DNA of 41,069 bases from JAPLST01 sp964397565. GTDB taxonomy: Bacteria > Auribacterota > UBA3054 > JAPLST01. The notes below the pieces were generated by a model. That model had not been told where the DNA came from, searched no databases, and was given only the letters and a program-made list of their open reading frames with translations. Each line of letters begins with the position of its first letter. The stretch's first letter is position 1. The DNA is taken from positions 1 through 41,069 of the forward strand of contig CAYNJC010000037.1 of NCBI GenBank assembly GCA_964397565.1, given 5' to 3'. A program made the translations under genes and the position numbers. Shown here piece after piece: positions 24,017-32,542 of the stretch.

Positions 24017-24256
24017 TTATTCCCAGTCAGTGTTGTCCACCGCCGCAAAATCGCGCGTCATTTCGGCCAAATCACCCAAGAACACATGGTCTGTCATGGC
24101 ACGCCGCAACGCAGCCAGTTGATCCGGACGTTGCGCGGATTCGCGCGTGAACACAATTGACACTTCTGCCAGCGTATTGGGTGGAATGTTTTCAGGTAGC
24201 GCAATATTGATGGTGTGATTGTCAAGCACGCGCGTTATTTGTTTCAGAGCTTGCAT
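24017..24256 (-). CDS. Antitoxin of the PemK/MazF-type pair
   Basis: This 79-residue protein has an N-terminal segment (RVLDNHTINIALPENIPPNT) and an acidic, helical C-terminus ending in DNTDWE. No AbrB or ribbon-helix-helix motif is certain. It is assigned from its place directly upstream of the toxin and its size. AAGGGA precedes the ATG. Confidence 0.8.
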   Translation of the reverse strand: MQALKQITRVLDNHTINIALPENIPPNTLAEVSIVFTRESAQRPDQLAALRRAMTDHVFLGDLAEMTRDFAAVDNTDWE

Positions 24257-24285
24257 GGATATTCCCTTGATTTGGTCATGCTTAT

Positions 24286-24314
24286 AGTATACAAATATCG
24301 CGGTTGTAGCGCAA
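24286..24314 (-). promoter_or_regulatory. Promoter of the toxin-antitoxin-mutM unit
   Basis: The minus strand has TTGCGC (24309-24314), 17 bp, TATACT (24286-24291), 30 bp before the antitoxin ATG. The -35 box is weak, as expected for an autoregulated operon. The -10 box lies in CTTATAGTATAC, a possible operator half. Confidence 0.6.
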
Positions 24315-24328
24315 GACGAAAGCCCTTG

Positions 24329-27300
24329 TTACTTGTGTGGCGGCGCGCCAAAGGCCGCGCCCATGTTGCGTAACAGATTCGCCATGATCGCGCGTTTCTT
24401 GGCCATGTTCAGTGCCGCTTGCGTGGCGCCCGCCGGCGCTGCCTCGGTGTACTCGAGATTGTTCAGCACGATGCCGCCCGCGCCGCGTGGATAGACCACC
24501 AGACCGGCGGGTTGCGTGATGAAGATTGCTTCAGCGTGGGGCGTCGGCGGTAGGACGCACGGCAGTTCGATTTCATCGAACCCGATTATTTCTTTGGCGG
24601 CGGTACCCGCATAATGCGAGAGCACTTTCACGCTGACCTTGTGCGCGTCACGTGGCGCAAACACAAAATTCTGCCGCTCGCCGTGCGGCGCACATGTCAC
24701 GATGATGCCGGTGTCTTCGTTGTCATCAAACAGCACTTTGACATCCTTGACCAGATGGTAGGTGTCATTGATCGTCAGGACAATATTGGTGAAGGTCGCG
24801 GGCTGCGCGAACGCGAAGTCAATCCGGATCGGCCGGCCATTCATGCGCGGGTTGCTGTCGGTACTGTCCGGGTCGAGCGTGAAATACACGACATACTGCC
24901 AGAACTCGCGATTATCCAGGCCATCGGTCAAGCGCGGATCGGCGTGCGCGGCGAAGGCGGCCAATTCGGCGCTGTCCACCACATGCGAAAAGACGCGGTC
25001 GGAACGGCGATGTAATTCCAAGGCAAGCATCTCATCACTGTACTGCGCCACATTTTGGTCAGTCAAGCCAACTGCCAGCGGCGTCGCGAGCTCATCGAGT
25101 CGGACGCGCTCAACGCCGAAGCGGCGCAGGCGATGCGCGCGTCCGACCAATGTATTGAAGGCCGCCAAGCCATTCGTGTCGAGGCCGACCAGCATCAGCC
25201 AGCCGCCATTCGTGCAGAATTGCTGGACGAGCGCGGGCTGCTGCGCCAGCTCAGCCAGCGCCGCCGGCGTGGCGCGCACGATCGCAATCCCCTGCCGTGG
25301 CTGCAATGCGTCGCGCAGCTCGGTCACCGGACTGTAGCGCACGCCGAGACGGTCGAGCCAGGCCGGCAATACCGCGTCCGCACCGGCAACCAGCGCAACC
25401 GGCAGTTCCGGTCGCACGCCGCGCGCCAGCGCCCAGCGCAGCGCGTTGGCCAGCAAGTAATCCGCCGCGGGTTCCACGCCCAGATGCCCGCCAATCAACA
25501 CTTGCGACAAGAGATACACGCCCGCACCGGCCGGCACTTCGATGAGCGGCGCGAGCGCCAGCGCCGGCCCGGCCTGCAGCAGCGGCAGGGCGCCCAAGGC
25601 AGGCGTCAGATAACTATTCTTGAAGAGCGTTTCGCTGCCCCACACAAAAAAATCATCTTCAGCTAAATTTGCAAAGACAGGATGGCTGAGCGTGGTTGGA
25701 TGGGCAATCGCGCCGCTGTAACCATGCGCGCCGGCAAACGCGGACATGTCGCGCGAGGACGCGTTGCCCGGCGTGGCCACGGCGATGCCGGGCGCCGGCA
25801 GGTCGGCGCCTTGCAGCGGCGCGTCTTGTTCAAGGACAATAATGGTCGCGCCACGCGTGGCCGCAGCCGCCAGGCGCGGTGCCAGCACGCGCGTGGTTTT
25901 CTTCGTCAGCACATCCGGGGCGACCAGCACGACGCGTGCCGGCGCAGGAATGTCGTCAGCCGTGCTTAACGTCTTGTAGACACTGGCATACCGAGCGAGC
26001 CATTGCCGCAGCGCCGGCGTGGGCGCAATGACACACAGCGCGTTTGTTGGTGGCGTGAGGGCGGCCGGCAGCGGAATGACCGCGAGCTGGCGCGTGTCTT
26101 CGAAGACCAGATTGGTGCCCTCGCGCAGGCCAATCGAGAGTGTTTCCGGCGCGCGCCGCGTCAGGCGCGGAAAGGCAAGGCCGATGTCGGCGTCATAGTG
26201 GGCGCCCGGTTGCACCACAATGCCGCCTTCGCTGCCGCCAAAATCGGATTTATCGTCAATAAGCAGTTCCCACTCCAGCGAAAACGTGCGCGGGACACGC
26301 GTGTCGTTGAAGATGCCGATCGTACGCTTGACGCCGCCGGTGCCGGCATAGAACAGTGAATTTTGTTCGCGAATAAAAGCCGCGACCGGCATGCATGATT
26401 TGAGCGCGGCGGCCAGTGCCGGCGTTCCGGGGCAGACCGCGGTGACATCTTGCCAGCGCGCGCCTTCCATGGCAATACGGAAGTAGCGGGCGGCGGCACA
26501 GTCACGCTCGGCCACGCCGCGATAGGTACGCGGGCCACCGAACCAACTCATGTCTGACGTGGCAGTATAACGGAACACTTCGCCAAGCAGATAGGGATTC
26601 GCGCCACTCCAGCGATAGAGCGCGGCACTGTTGAGCACCGGCCGCGGCTCAACGGCCGGGCCGATGGCATATTCATAGGCGCAGCGCGGGAAGGTCGCAC
26701 CGGTCTGCCAGCCATCATGGCTGCAATTCATTTGCGCCAAACCGCCGAGGTCGCCGGCGCCCTCCTCGAAACTCGGGCGGGTTGGGTCGAGTTCATTGGC
26801 AAGGGCGCACAAGCGCGCCGTGGCTTCCTCCCAGCGCCGATATTCTTGGGCGGAATGTTGGCGCGCCGTCATCCGCATCAGCTCGTTACCGACACGCCAC
26901 ATCATAATGCTGGGATGATTGCGATAGGCGGTGACGACTTGCCGGATGTGCCGTTCGAGATTCGACCAGGTCAACGGATTATCCACATTGTTGGTGCTGA
27001 GCATGCCGGCGACACAGGTTGAGAACTGGCCGGGAATACCGAGCCGGTCGAGCTTTTCGAGCGCGACGGCGCGGTCGCCAAAGATGCGCGCATGCGCGTC
27101 ATTGATGCGCTGGAAGCGGTCGCATTGGGCTTCGTAACGCGCCAGCCACTCGGCTTCGTTCGCGACGCGTGGCGCGTCATCCACCCAATTCCAGAAATGC
27201 CACGGAATGCCATTCAGCAGGAAATGCCGGCCTTTCAGCATAATCTCGCGAAAGCCGAAGGTCGTGCGCTGCACATCGCTGACCGCATTATTGGCGCGCA

Positions 27301-28687
27301 CCAGCGTGCGCAGGACATAGACGTGCGGATTGCGCTCCGGCCACCACAGCTTGGCGTTGGTCCACGCCGTGGTAATGCTGACTTGCGCCATGCCCGCGGC
27401 CGGTACCAGCACGGAGGCCGGGCCGAGCAACTGCTCGACGCCGCCGCTGCGCTCGTACACCGCCTCGCCCTGCACCGTCGCACGCGTTGGCTCCGGCAGC
27501 GTGTTGCACACCGTCACGTCGGCAATGATTTCACCGGCGGCCACATGCGTGCGGACAAACACATCGTCGACATACACCGGCCCGGTCGCAACCAACGCGA
27601 CCGGATTGACCAAGCCAACCTGTAAGCTGTCGCCCTCACCCGTCGTTGAAGGCTGCATGGCATACCACGGTGATTTGATGCCAATGATCAATTCATTAGT
27701 CGCGCCGGGCGTCAGCGCGGATGTTATGTCCATGTCCCAGGGAACGAGCATGCTGGTATGGTCGCCGACGAAAATGCCATTGACAAAGACACTGGCGATC
27801 CACGTGCTGCCGTCCGAATGCACGCGATATGCCCGCGGCACGCCCTGCGGTGGCAGATACACTTTGGTGCGATAGAAAAAGCGCTGGCCCAACGACAGCT
27901 CGGGTCGCAACTGAAACGCATTGCCCGGCACCGGCACGCCCAGCCAGCGCAAGGGATACTCGGCAGTCTGCGGTAGATTCGTGATCGGCGCATACGGCGC
28001 GGCATCCATGGCAGGATCATCCCAGCGCGCGGCTTGCCACAAGCCGGTCAGGGCCAGTTGCCCGAGCAGATCGTTGCCGGCGGGCATACTGAACACCAGT
28101 GCGGCCGCGGCCTGATCCATCGGCTGATTGTATGTCTGGCCGGGCTGCAGATAGCCTTCCGGCACAAACGGCAGGGCGAGCGGCAGCAGTGCCAGGCAAT
28201 CCAAGCCGACCAGCACGCGCCCGTCCGCGCCCGGCGCGTCGAACCGCAACGCCAATATGTGCGTGCCGCGCGCCACGCTCACCGTGCCACCCAGCGCCCA
28301 GCCCAGTTGATCTCCGGCACACAACTCCATCAGGCTGGTGCTCGGTACGTCCGCGCGCAACATGTGCCATGTGCCGGTGTCCACCCGCCATTCAAGCGGG
28401 GCGCGGCTGTGCTCGAACGCGAGACGCAGCCACAGGGCATGTTCGCCCCCGCTCGGCGCGTCAAAAGCGTAGCCGAGCTCGCACGCCCGCGGCGCGCCGC
28501 GCGCCGCCTCGGCCGGCGCCATGAACTGCAGGCGCGCACCCGCGGACGCCAGCGGATTGCGCTCCACCTGCCAGACAAAATTGGAACTGGTCGGTTGCTC
28601 CGCTTCAAGCCAGATCCAATCTTGTGCGGCCAGCGGCGCGGCCAGCGCCAGCAACATGATCCCCAGCAAGAGCAGATGCGTCTTCAT
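24329..28687 (-). CDS. Secreted GH2-like glycoside hydrolase, multidomain (1452 aa)
   Basis: The signal peptide is MKTHLLLLGIMLLALAAPLA-A, with cleavage after AAPLAA or nearby. An N-terminal beta domain (~25-170, starting WIWLEAEQP) is followed by a GH2 jelly-roll sugar-binding domain (~180-375), an Ig-like domain (~376-480) and a TIM barrel (~481-840). The barrel has YRNHPSIMMWRVGNEL, making Glu602 the probable acid/base; Glu703 (PYLLGEVFRY) is a candidate nucleophile. Beyond it lie a domain with ALRQWLARYASVYKTL, which looks like a class-I glutamine-amidotransferase-like fold, and a discoidin-like region (IRIDFAFAQPATFTNIVLTI). Substrate is unknown. The ATG at 28687 is chosen for the signal peptide; it is only 6 bases from a -10 box. 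The open frame extends 59 codons upstream into repeat DNA, which is rejected. Confidence 0.88.
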   Translation of the reverse strand: MKTHLLLLGIMLLALAAPLAAQDWIWLEAEQPTSSNFVWQVERNPLASAGARLQFMAPAEAARGAPRACELGYAFDAPSGGEHALWLRLAFEHSRAPLEWRVDTGTWHMLRADVPSTSLMELCAGDQLGWALGGTVSVARGTHILALRFDAPGADGRVLVGLDCLALLPLALPFVPEGYLQPGQTYNQPMDQAAAALVFSMPAGNDLLGQLALTGLWQAARWDDPAMDAAPYAPITNLPQTAEYPLRWLGVPVPGNAFQLRPELSLGQRFFYRTKVYLPPQGVPRAYRVHSDGSTWIASVFVNGIFVGDHTSMLVPWDMDITSALTPGATNELIIGIKSPWYAMQPSTTGEGDSLQVGLVNPVALVATGPVYVDDVFVRTHVAAGEIIADVTVCNTLPEPTRATVQGEAVYERSGGVEQLLGPASVLVPAAGMAQVSITTAWTNAKLWWPERNPHVYVLRTLVRANNAVSDVQRTTFGFREIMLKGRHFLLNGIPWHFWNWVDDAPRVANEAEWLARYEAQCDRFQRINDAHARIFGDRAVALEKLDRLGIPGQFSTCVAGMLSTNNVDNPLTWSNLERHIRQVVTAYRNHPSIMMWRVGNELMRMTARQHSAQEYRRWEEATARLCALANELDPTRPSFEEGAGDLGGLAQMNCSHDGWQTGATFPRCAYEYAIGPAVEPRPVLNSAALYRWSGANPYLLGEVFRYTATSDMSWFGGPRTYRGVAERDCAAARYFRIAMEGARWQDVTAVCPGTPALAAALKSCMPVAAFIREQNSLFYAGTGGVKRTIGIFNDTRVPRTFSLEWELLIDDKSDFGGSEGGIVVQPGAHYDADIGLAFPRLTRRAPETLSIGLREGTNLVFEDTRQLAVIPLPAALTPPTNALCVIAPTPALRQWLARYASVYKTLSTADDIPAPARVVLVAPDVLTKKTTRVLAPRLAAAATRGATIIVLEQDAPLQGADLPAPGIAVATPGNASSRDMSAFAGAHGYSGAIAHPTTLSHPVFANLAEDDFFVWGSETLFKNSYLTPALGALPLLQAGPALALAPLIEVPAGAGVYLLSQVLIGGHLGVEPAADYLLANALRWALARGVRPELPVALVAGADAVLPAWLDRLGVRYSPVTELRDALQPRQGIAIVRATPAALAELAQQPALVQQFCTNGGWLMLVGLDTNGLAAFNTLVGRAHRLRRFGVERVRLDELATPLAVGLTDQNVAQYSDEMLALELHRRSDRVFSHVVDSAELAAFAAHADPRLTDGLDNREFWQYVVYFTLDPDSTDSNPRMNGRPIRIDFAFAQPATFTNIVLTINDTYHLVKDVKVLFDDNEDTGIIVTCAPHGERQNFVFAPRDAHKVSVKVLSHYAGTAAKEIIGFDEIELPCVLPPTPHAEAIFITQPAGLVVYPRGAGGIVLNNLEYTEAAPAGATQAALNMAKKRAIMANLLRNMGAAFGAPPHK

Positions 28688-28693
28688 TAGACT

Positions 28694-28722
28694 AGTATAG
28701 ATAATGCCCCGCAGGAATGCAA
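28694..28722 (-). promoter_or_regulatory. Promoter of glycosidase gene, overlapped by a hairpin
   Basis: The minus strand has TTGCAT (28717-28722), 17 bp, TATACT (28694-28699). Only six bases separate the -10 box from the ATG, so transcription would start at or next to it. An inverted repeat GCCCCGC/GCGGGGC (28706-28712 with 28725-28731) spans the -35 box and could be an operator. Confidence 0.65.
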
Positions 28723-28775
28723 CGGCGGGGCTGTCTGATAGTGGATGGCATTTTGGTGAGTGCGGGGCGCCTCGG

Positions 28776-28985
28776 TGCCCCAACGGGGCACGGTATACTA
28801 GCCCAAGGCAACGCCCTGGGTATCGGCGCACACCGCGCATTCCCGCCCTGAAGGGGCGGGGCAATCAACGTGGTGCGTCGTCCAAACACACATCATACCC
28901 GCGCCCCTACAGGGCGCGCTGATCATGCCGTTCATTTCCCAGGGCGATGCCCTGGGCTGGTATGCTCCGCGCCGTTGGCGCGCCA
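28776..28985. repeat. Two inverted copies of a ~90-bp REP-like module
   Basis: Copy 1 (28776-28863, plus) and copy 2 (28892-28985, minus) align end to end. Each has a small 'CCAACGG' hairpin, then GCCCAAGGCAACGCCCTGGG or GCCCAGGGCATCGCCCTGGG, then a second hairpin around CCGCCCTGAAGGGGCGGG or GCGCCCTGTAGGGGCGC. No coding function is seen. Confidence 0.75.
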
Positions 28986-29142
28986 GCGGCAAGCGCGCTG
29001 CCAACGCAGCGCTGCTCTCGGCATGCACCGCCGGGTTTGGGATTCTGCTTGGACTGATACCCAAACAGCCTGCGCACGAAGCGGATGGAAAAGAACATGC
29101 TTTTCATACAGGATATTATAACAGTTCTGCCGCGCAGATCAG

Positions 29143-30385
29143 TCGCCGGGGCCGGCGACCCTTCCACAGATGCGTTTTCCGGGAGGGACGCGGGCCTCTG
29201 CGTCCGTCTGTTTTCGGTCGCCGGGGCCGGCGACCCTTCCGCAGATGCGTTTTCCCGGGAGGGACGCGGGCCTCCGCGTTCGTCTGCTTTCAATCGCCGG
29301 GGCCGGCGACCCTCCCGCAGATGCGTTTTCCCGGGAGGGACGTGGGCCTCCGCGTCCGTCTGCTTTCAATCGCCGGGGCCGGCGACCCTCCCGCGGACGC
29401 GTTTTCCGGGAAGGACGCGGGCCTCCGCGTCCGTCTGTTTTCGGTCGCCGGGGCCGGCGACCCTCCCGCGGACGCGTTTTCCGGGAAGGACGCGGGCCTC
29501 CGCGTTCGTCTGCTTTCGGTCGCCGGGGCCGGCGACCCTCCCGCAGACGCGTTTTCCGGGAAGGACGCGGGCCTCCGCGTTCGTCTGCTTTCAATCGCCG
29601 GGGCCGGCGACCCTCCCGCGGATGCGTTTTCCCGGGAGGGACGCGGGCCTCCGCGTCCGTCTGCTTTCAATCGCCGGGGCCGGCGACCCTCCCGCGGATG
29701 CGTTTTCCCGGGAGGGACGCGGGCCTCCGCGTCCGTCTGCTTTCAATCGCCGGGGCCGGCGACCCTCCCGCAGACGCGTTTTCCGGGAGGGACGCGGGCC
29801 TCCGCGTTCGTCTGCTTTCAGTCGCCGGGGCCGGCGACCCTCCCGCGGATGCGTTTTCCCGGGAGGGACGCGGGCCTCCGCGTCCGTCTGCTTTCANNNN
29901 NNNNNNNNNNNNNNNNNNNNNNNNNNNNNNNNNNNNNNNNNNNNNNNNNNNNNNNNNNNNNNNNNNNNNNNNNNNNNNNNNNNNNNNNNNNNNNNNCCCG
30001 CGGATGCGTTTTCCCGGGAGGGACGCGGGCCTCCGCGTCCGTCTGCTTTCAGTCGCCGGGGCCGGCGACCCTCCCGCAGATGCGTTTCCCAGGAGGGACG
30101 CGGGCCTCCGCGTCCGTCTGCTTTCAGTCGCCGGGGCCGACGACCCTCCTGCAGACGCGTTTTCCGGGAGGGACGCGGGCCTCCGCGTCCGTCTGCTTTC
30201 AGTCGCCGGGGCCGGCGACCCTCCCGCAGATGCGTTTTCCGGGAGGGACGCGGGCCTCCGCGTTCGTCTACTTTCAATTGCCGGGGCCGGCGACCCTCCC
30301 GCAGACGCGTTTTCCGGGAGGGACGCGGGCCTTCGCGTCCGCCTGCTTTCGGTCGCCGAGGCCGGCGACCCTCCCGCAGATGCAG
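29143..30385. repeat. 75/76-bp GC-rich tandem array
   Basis: At least 15 unit starts are seen: 29143, 29218, 29294, 29370, 29445, 29520, 29595, 29671, 29747, 29822, then after the gap 30053, 30128, 30203, 30278 and 30353. Steps are 75 or 76 bp; the extra base is a third C in TTTTCCCGGG versus TTTTCCGGG. Each unit holds two palindromes, TCGCCGG-GG-CCGGCGA and ACGCGG-GCCT-CCGCGT. Because 75 is a multiple of three, long frames stay open on both strands, but the same composition in several frames argues against coding. A related single copy is at 38786-38812. Confidence 0.95.
29897..29996. other. Assembly gap (100 N)
   Basis: Exactly 100 N lie inside the tandem array, the usual filler for a gap of unknown size. 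The true number of repeat units is therefore unknown. Confidence 0.99.
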
Positions 30386-30422
30386 GGCGGGCCGCACAAA
30401 CGACAAAAAATGTCGATTGTGG

Positions 30423-30451
30423 TTGACCGCGCCGGCGGGCCTCGCTATAAT
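30423..30451 (+). promoter_or_regulatory. Promoter of the DNA glycosylase gene
   Basis: TTGACC (30423-30428), 17 bp, TATAAT (30446-30451), with only nine bases between the -10 box and the ATG at 30461. It lies 38 bp after the tandem array ends. Confidence 0.85.
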
Positions 30452-30460
30452 TTATTACTG

Positions 30461-31072
30461 ATGACGACATTGCCGCAGACATTTTATGCGCGGCCACCGG
30501 ACCAGGTGGCGCGCGCGCTGTTGGGCAAAATCCTCATCTGCACCATGCGCGGCGTGCGCGGCGCCGGCCGGATTGTCGAGACCGAGGCCTATTTCGCCAA
30601 GGATGATCCGGCGTGCCATGCCGCGCGCGGCGTCACCGCCCGCACCCGCACCATGTTTGGTCCGCCCGGCCATGCGTATGTCTATTTTTGTTATGGTAAT
30701 CATTGGATGATGAATGTCGTCACCGAGGCCGAAGGCCACGGCTCGGCCGTTCTGATCCGCGCACTTGAACCGCTCGCCGGCCTCGCCGCCATGCGCCGGC
30801 GCCGCGGCGGCGCGCGCGATCTCGACTTGACCAACGGCCCGGGCAAACTGTGCGCCGCGCTCGGCATCACCGGCCGGTTCAACAATGCGCCGCTGGATGC
30901 CGGCCCGCTGTGTATCGCTGATGACGGCGTGCGCGTGGCCGCGCCAGCCACCAGTGCGCGGATTGGCATCCGGGTCGGCACGGCATTGCAGGCGCGCTTC
31001 TTTGTGCCCGGCAATCCGCACGTGTCGCGCCCCGCATCCATTCGCAGCGCAGTGGCAAACGCCGCGCAATAA
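30461..31072 (+). CDS. 3-methyladenine (alkyladenine) DNA glycosylase, AAG/MPG family
   Basis: This 203-residue base-excision enzyme removes alkylated purines. It has LARALLG-like VARALLGKIL, the active-site GRIVETEAYFAKDDPACHAA (Glu42 is the likely general base), TMFGPPGHAYVYFCYG, VLIRALEPLAG and LTNGPGKLCAALGI. The ATG at 30461 starts the family N-terminus; the open frame continues upstream only because the repeat array lacks stops. No ribosome-binding site is visible, so the mRNA may be leaderless. Confidence 0.94.
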   Translation: MTTLPQTFYARPPDQVARALLGKILICTMRGVRGAGRIVETEAYFAKDDPACHAARGVTARTRTMFGPPGHAYVYFCYGNHWMMNVVTEAEGHGSAVLIRALEPLAGLAAMRRRRGGARDLDLTNGPGKLCAALGITGRFNNAPLDAGPLCIADDGVRVAAPATSARIGIRVGTALQARFFVPGNPHVSRPASIRSAVANAAQ

Positions 31073-31120
31073 CGTTACAATATAGTCTGATACTGGATGC
31101 TTGTAACCTGAACCCTGATG

Positions 31121-31321
31121 CACCTCAGATACTATGGCCACGAAGACACGAAGACACGAAGAAATCGCAGAACCAGACTATGGCTTATTGTGCAGCCGCA
31201 GCCGCTGCGCTTTGACAACCAACACTGTCATTGCTGTTGCTGCTGCTTCTTCGTGTCTTCGTGCCTTCGTGGTAAATACATTTGTTTGACCCTGAACCCT
31301 GAACCCTGAACCCTGAACCCT
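31121..31321. repeat. Inverted R2 pair plus R1 tract before alr
   Basis: CACGAAGACACGAAGACACG (in 31138-31166) faces TTCTTCGTGTCTTCGTGCCT (in 31243-31271) across about 76 bp, forming an inverted pair. The 22 bp at 31121-31142 equal the reverse complement of ~19442-19463. A pure R1 tract of CCTGAAC units follows at 31291-31321. No promoter is evident before alr. Confidence 0.85.
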
Positions 31322-31341
31322 TAAACTTGTAACCTCTTGTT

Positions 31342-32526
31342 ATGTACAACTCCTGGGCCGAAATTGATCTGAATGCACTGCGCACCAATCTGGCGCGAGT
31401 GCGTGAGACCTTGCCGCCGCACTGCAAATTACTGCTGCCGCTGAAAGCCAATGCGTACGGCCACGGCCTTGAAGCGATCGCCAAAGCGGCGGTCGAGTTC
31501 GGCGTCGAGTGGCTCGGCCTGGCCACGCTGCGCGAGGCGCTCGAAATCAAAGCCTATGTGCCGGAAGCGGGCATACTGGTGCTGGGCCCGTGCGAAGCCG
31601 ATGATGTCAAAGCACTGTACGTCCATGGCATTCGCCCGATCATTGTTGACCTCGACAACGCCCTGCAGATGAACGAGGCTGCGCGCCGCATGCATGCGCG
31701 CCTGCCGGTCCATCTCAAGATTGACACGGGCATGGGCCGGATCGGTTTCGACGCGGTTCACCATCACGACGATATCCTCGCCGCCGCGCGGCTTGGCAAC
31801 CTCGAGGTCGAGGGTATCCTCAGCCATTTTGCCACCGCCGATGAGGATGACATTCATTATGCGATCGGCCAGCACGATCGTTTCAAGACGATTCTCAAGC
31901 TGCTGCGCGAGCGCGGCATTGAGATTCCGCTCAAGCACATTTCCAACAGCGGCGGCTTTCTCAATGTCGCGCATGCTGACTACGACATGGTCCGCCCGGG
32001 CATCCTGATTTTCGGCGGCTATCCGGCCGTGAACGGCATCGTCCGCAAAGGCATTCGCACGCAGCCATTGCTGGCCTGGAAGACCAATGTGACCTTTATT
32101 AAGGAAGTATTTCCGGGCCAATGCATCGGCTACGGTGCGACCCACAAAGTGACGCGTCACACCAAGATCGCCACGATTGAAGTCGGCTATGGCGACGGCT
32201 TTCGGCGCATCCTCTCGGACCGCGCGCAGGTGCTGATCCGCGGCATGCGCTATCCCGTGGTCGGCCGCATCAGCATGGATCAGGCGACGGTTGACATCGG
32301 CTTGGTCAACGAAGTCATGGTTGGCGATGAAGTGGTCATGCTCGGCCGGCAACTCGATGATGAGATCACGATCTTCGAGCTGGCGCGCCAAATGGAGACG
32401 ATCCCGTATGAAGTCTTCACCTCGATTTCCGCGCGGGTCGAACGACGCTATATGTTCAACAGCCAGCAAGTACATAATTTTGTCTTTTCGAATTTTGGGC
32501 TGATGGCGCGCACGATCTTGCGTTGA
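31342..32526 (+). CDS. alr: Alanine racemase
   Basis: This 394-residue PLP enzyme makes D-alanine for peptidoglycan. Lys35 in LPLKANAYGHG binds PLP. Other signatures are HLKIDTGMGRIGF, HISNSGGFLN, VRPGILIFGGYP, the catalytic Tyr region GQCIGYGATHKV, IEVGYGDGFRR and VVGRISMDQATVDIG. The start ATG leads straight into SWAEIDLNALRTNL, the family N-terminus. addB follows 16 bp downstream. Confidence 0.96.
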   Translation: MYNSWAEIDLNALRTNLARVRETLPPHCKLLLPLKANAYGHGLEAIAKAAVEFGVEWLGLATLREALEIKAYVPEAGILVLGPCEADDVKALYVHGIRPIIVDLDNALQMNEAARRMHARLPVHLKIDTGMGRIGFDAVHHHDDILAAARLGNLEVEGILSHFATADEDDIHYAIGQHDRFKTILKLLRERGIEIPLKHISNSGGFLNVAHADYDMVRPGILIFGGYPAVNGIVRKGIRTQPLLAWKTNVTFIKEVFPGQCIGYGATHKVTRHTKIATIEVGYGDGFRRILSDRAQVLIRGMRYPVVGRISMDQATVDIGLVNEVMVGDEVVMLGRQLDDEITIFELARQMETIPYEVFTSISARVERRYMFNSQQVHNFVFSNFGLMARTILR

Positions 32527-32542
32527 CCGTCGCCGACCAGCC

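Noticed and set aside
28688..28864. 59-codon N-terminal extension of the glycosidase
   Set aside because: It is encoded by REP-like repeat DNA and would bury the signal peptide.
29143..30385. CRISPR array
   Set aside because: Units are contiguous and similar throughout; no unique spacers and no cas genes.
29139..30497. Minus-strand repetitive 'proteins' (RRTRRPAS, NASAGGSPAPA type)
   Set aside because: They arise from the 75-bp repeat phase and lack starts, ribosome sites and domain features.
28925..31072. 715-codon plus-strand open frame covering the tandem array and the DNA glycosylase
   Set aside because: Only its last 203 codons are a recognised protein. The rest is the 75-bp array, which is open in several frames on both strands.
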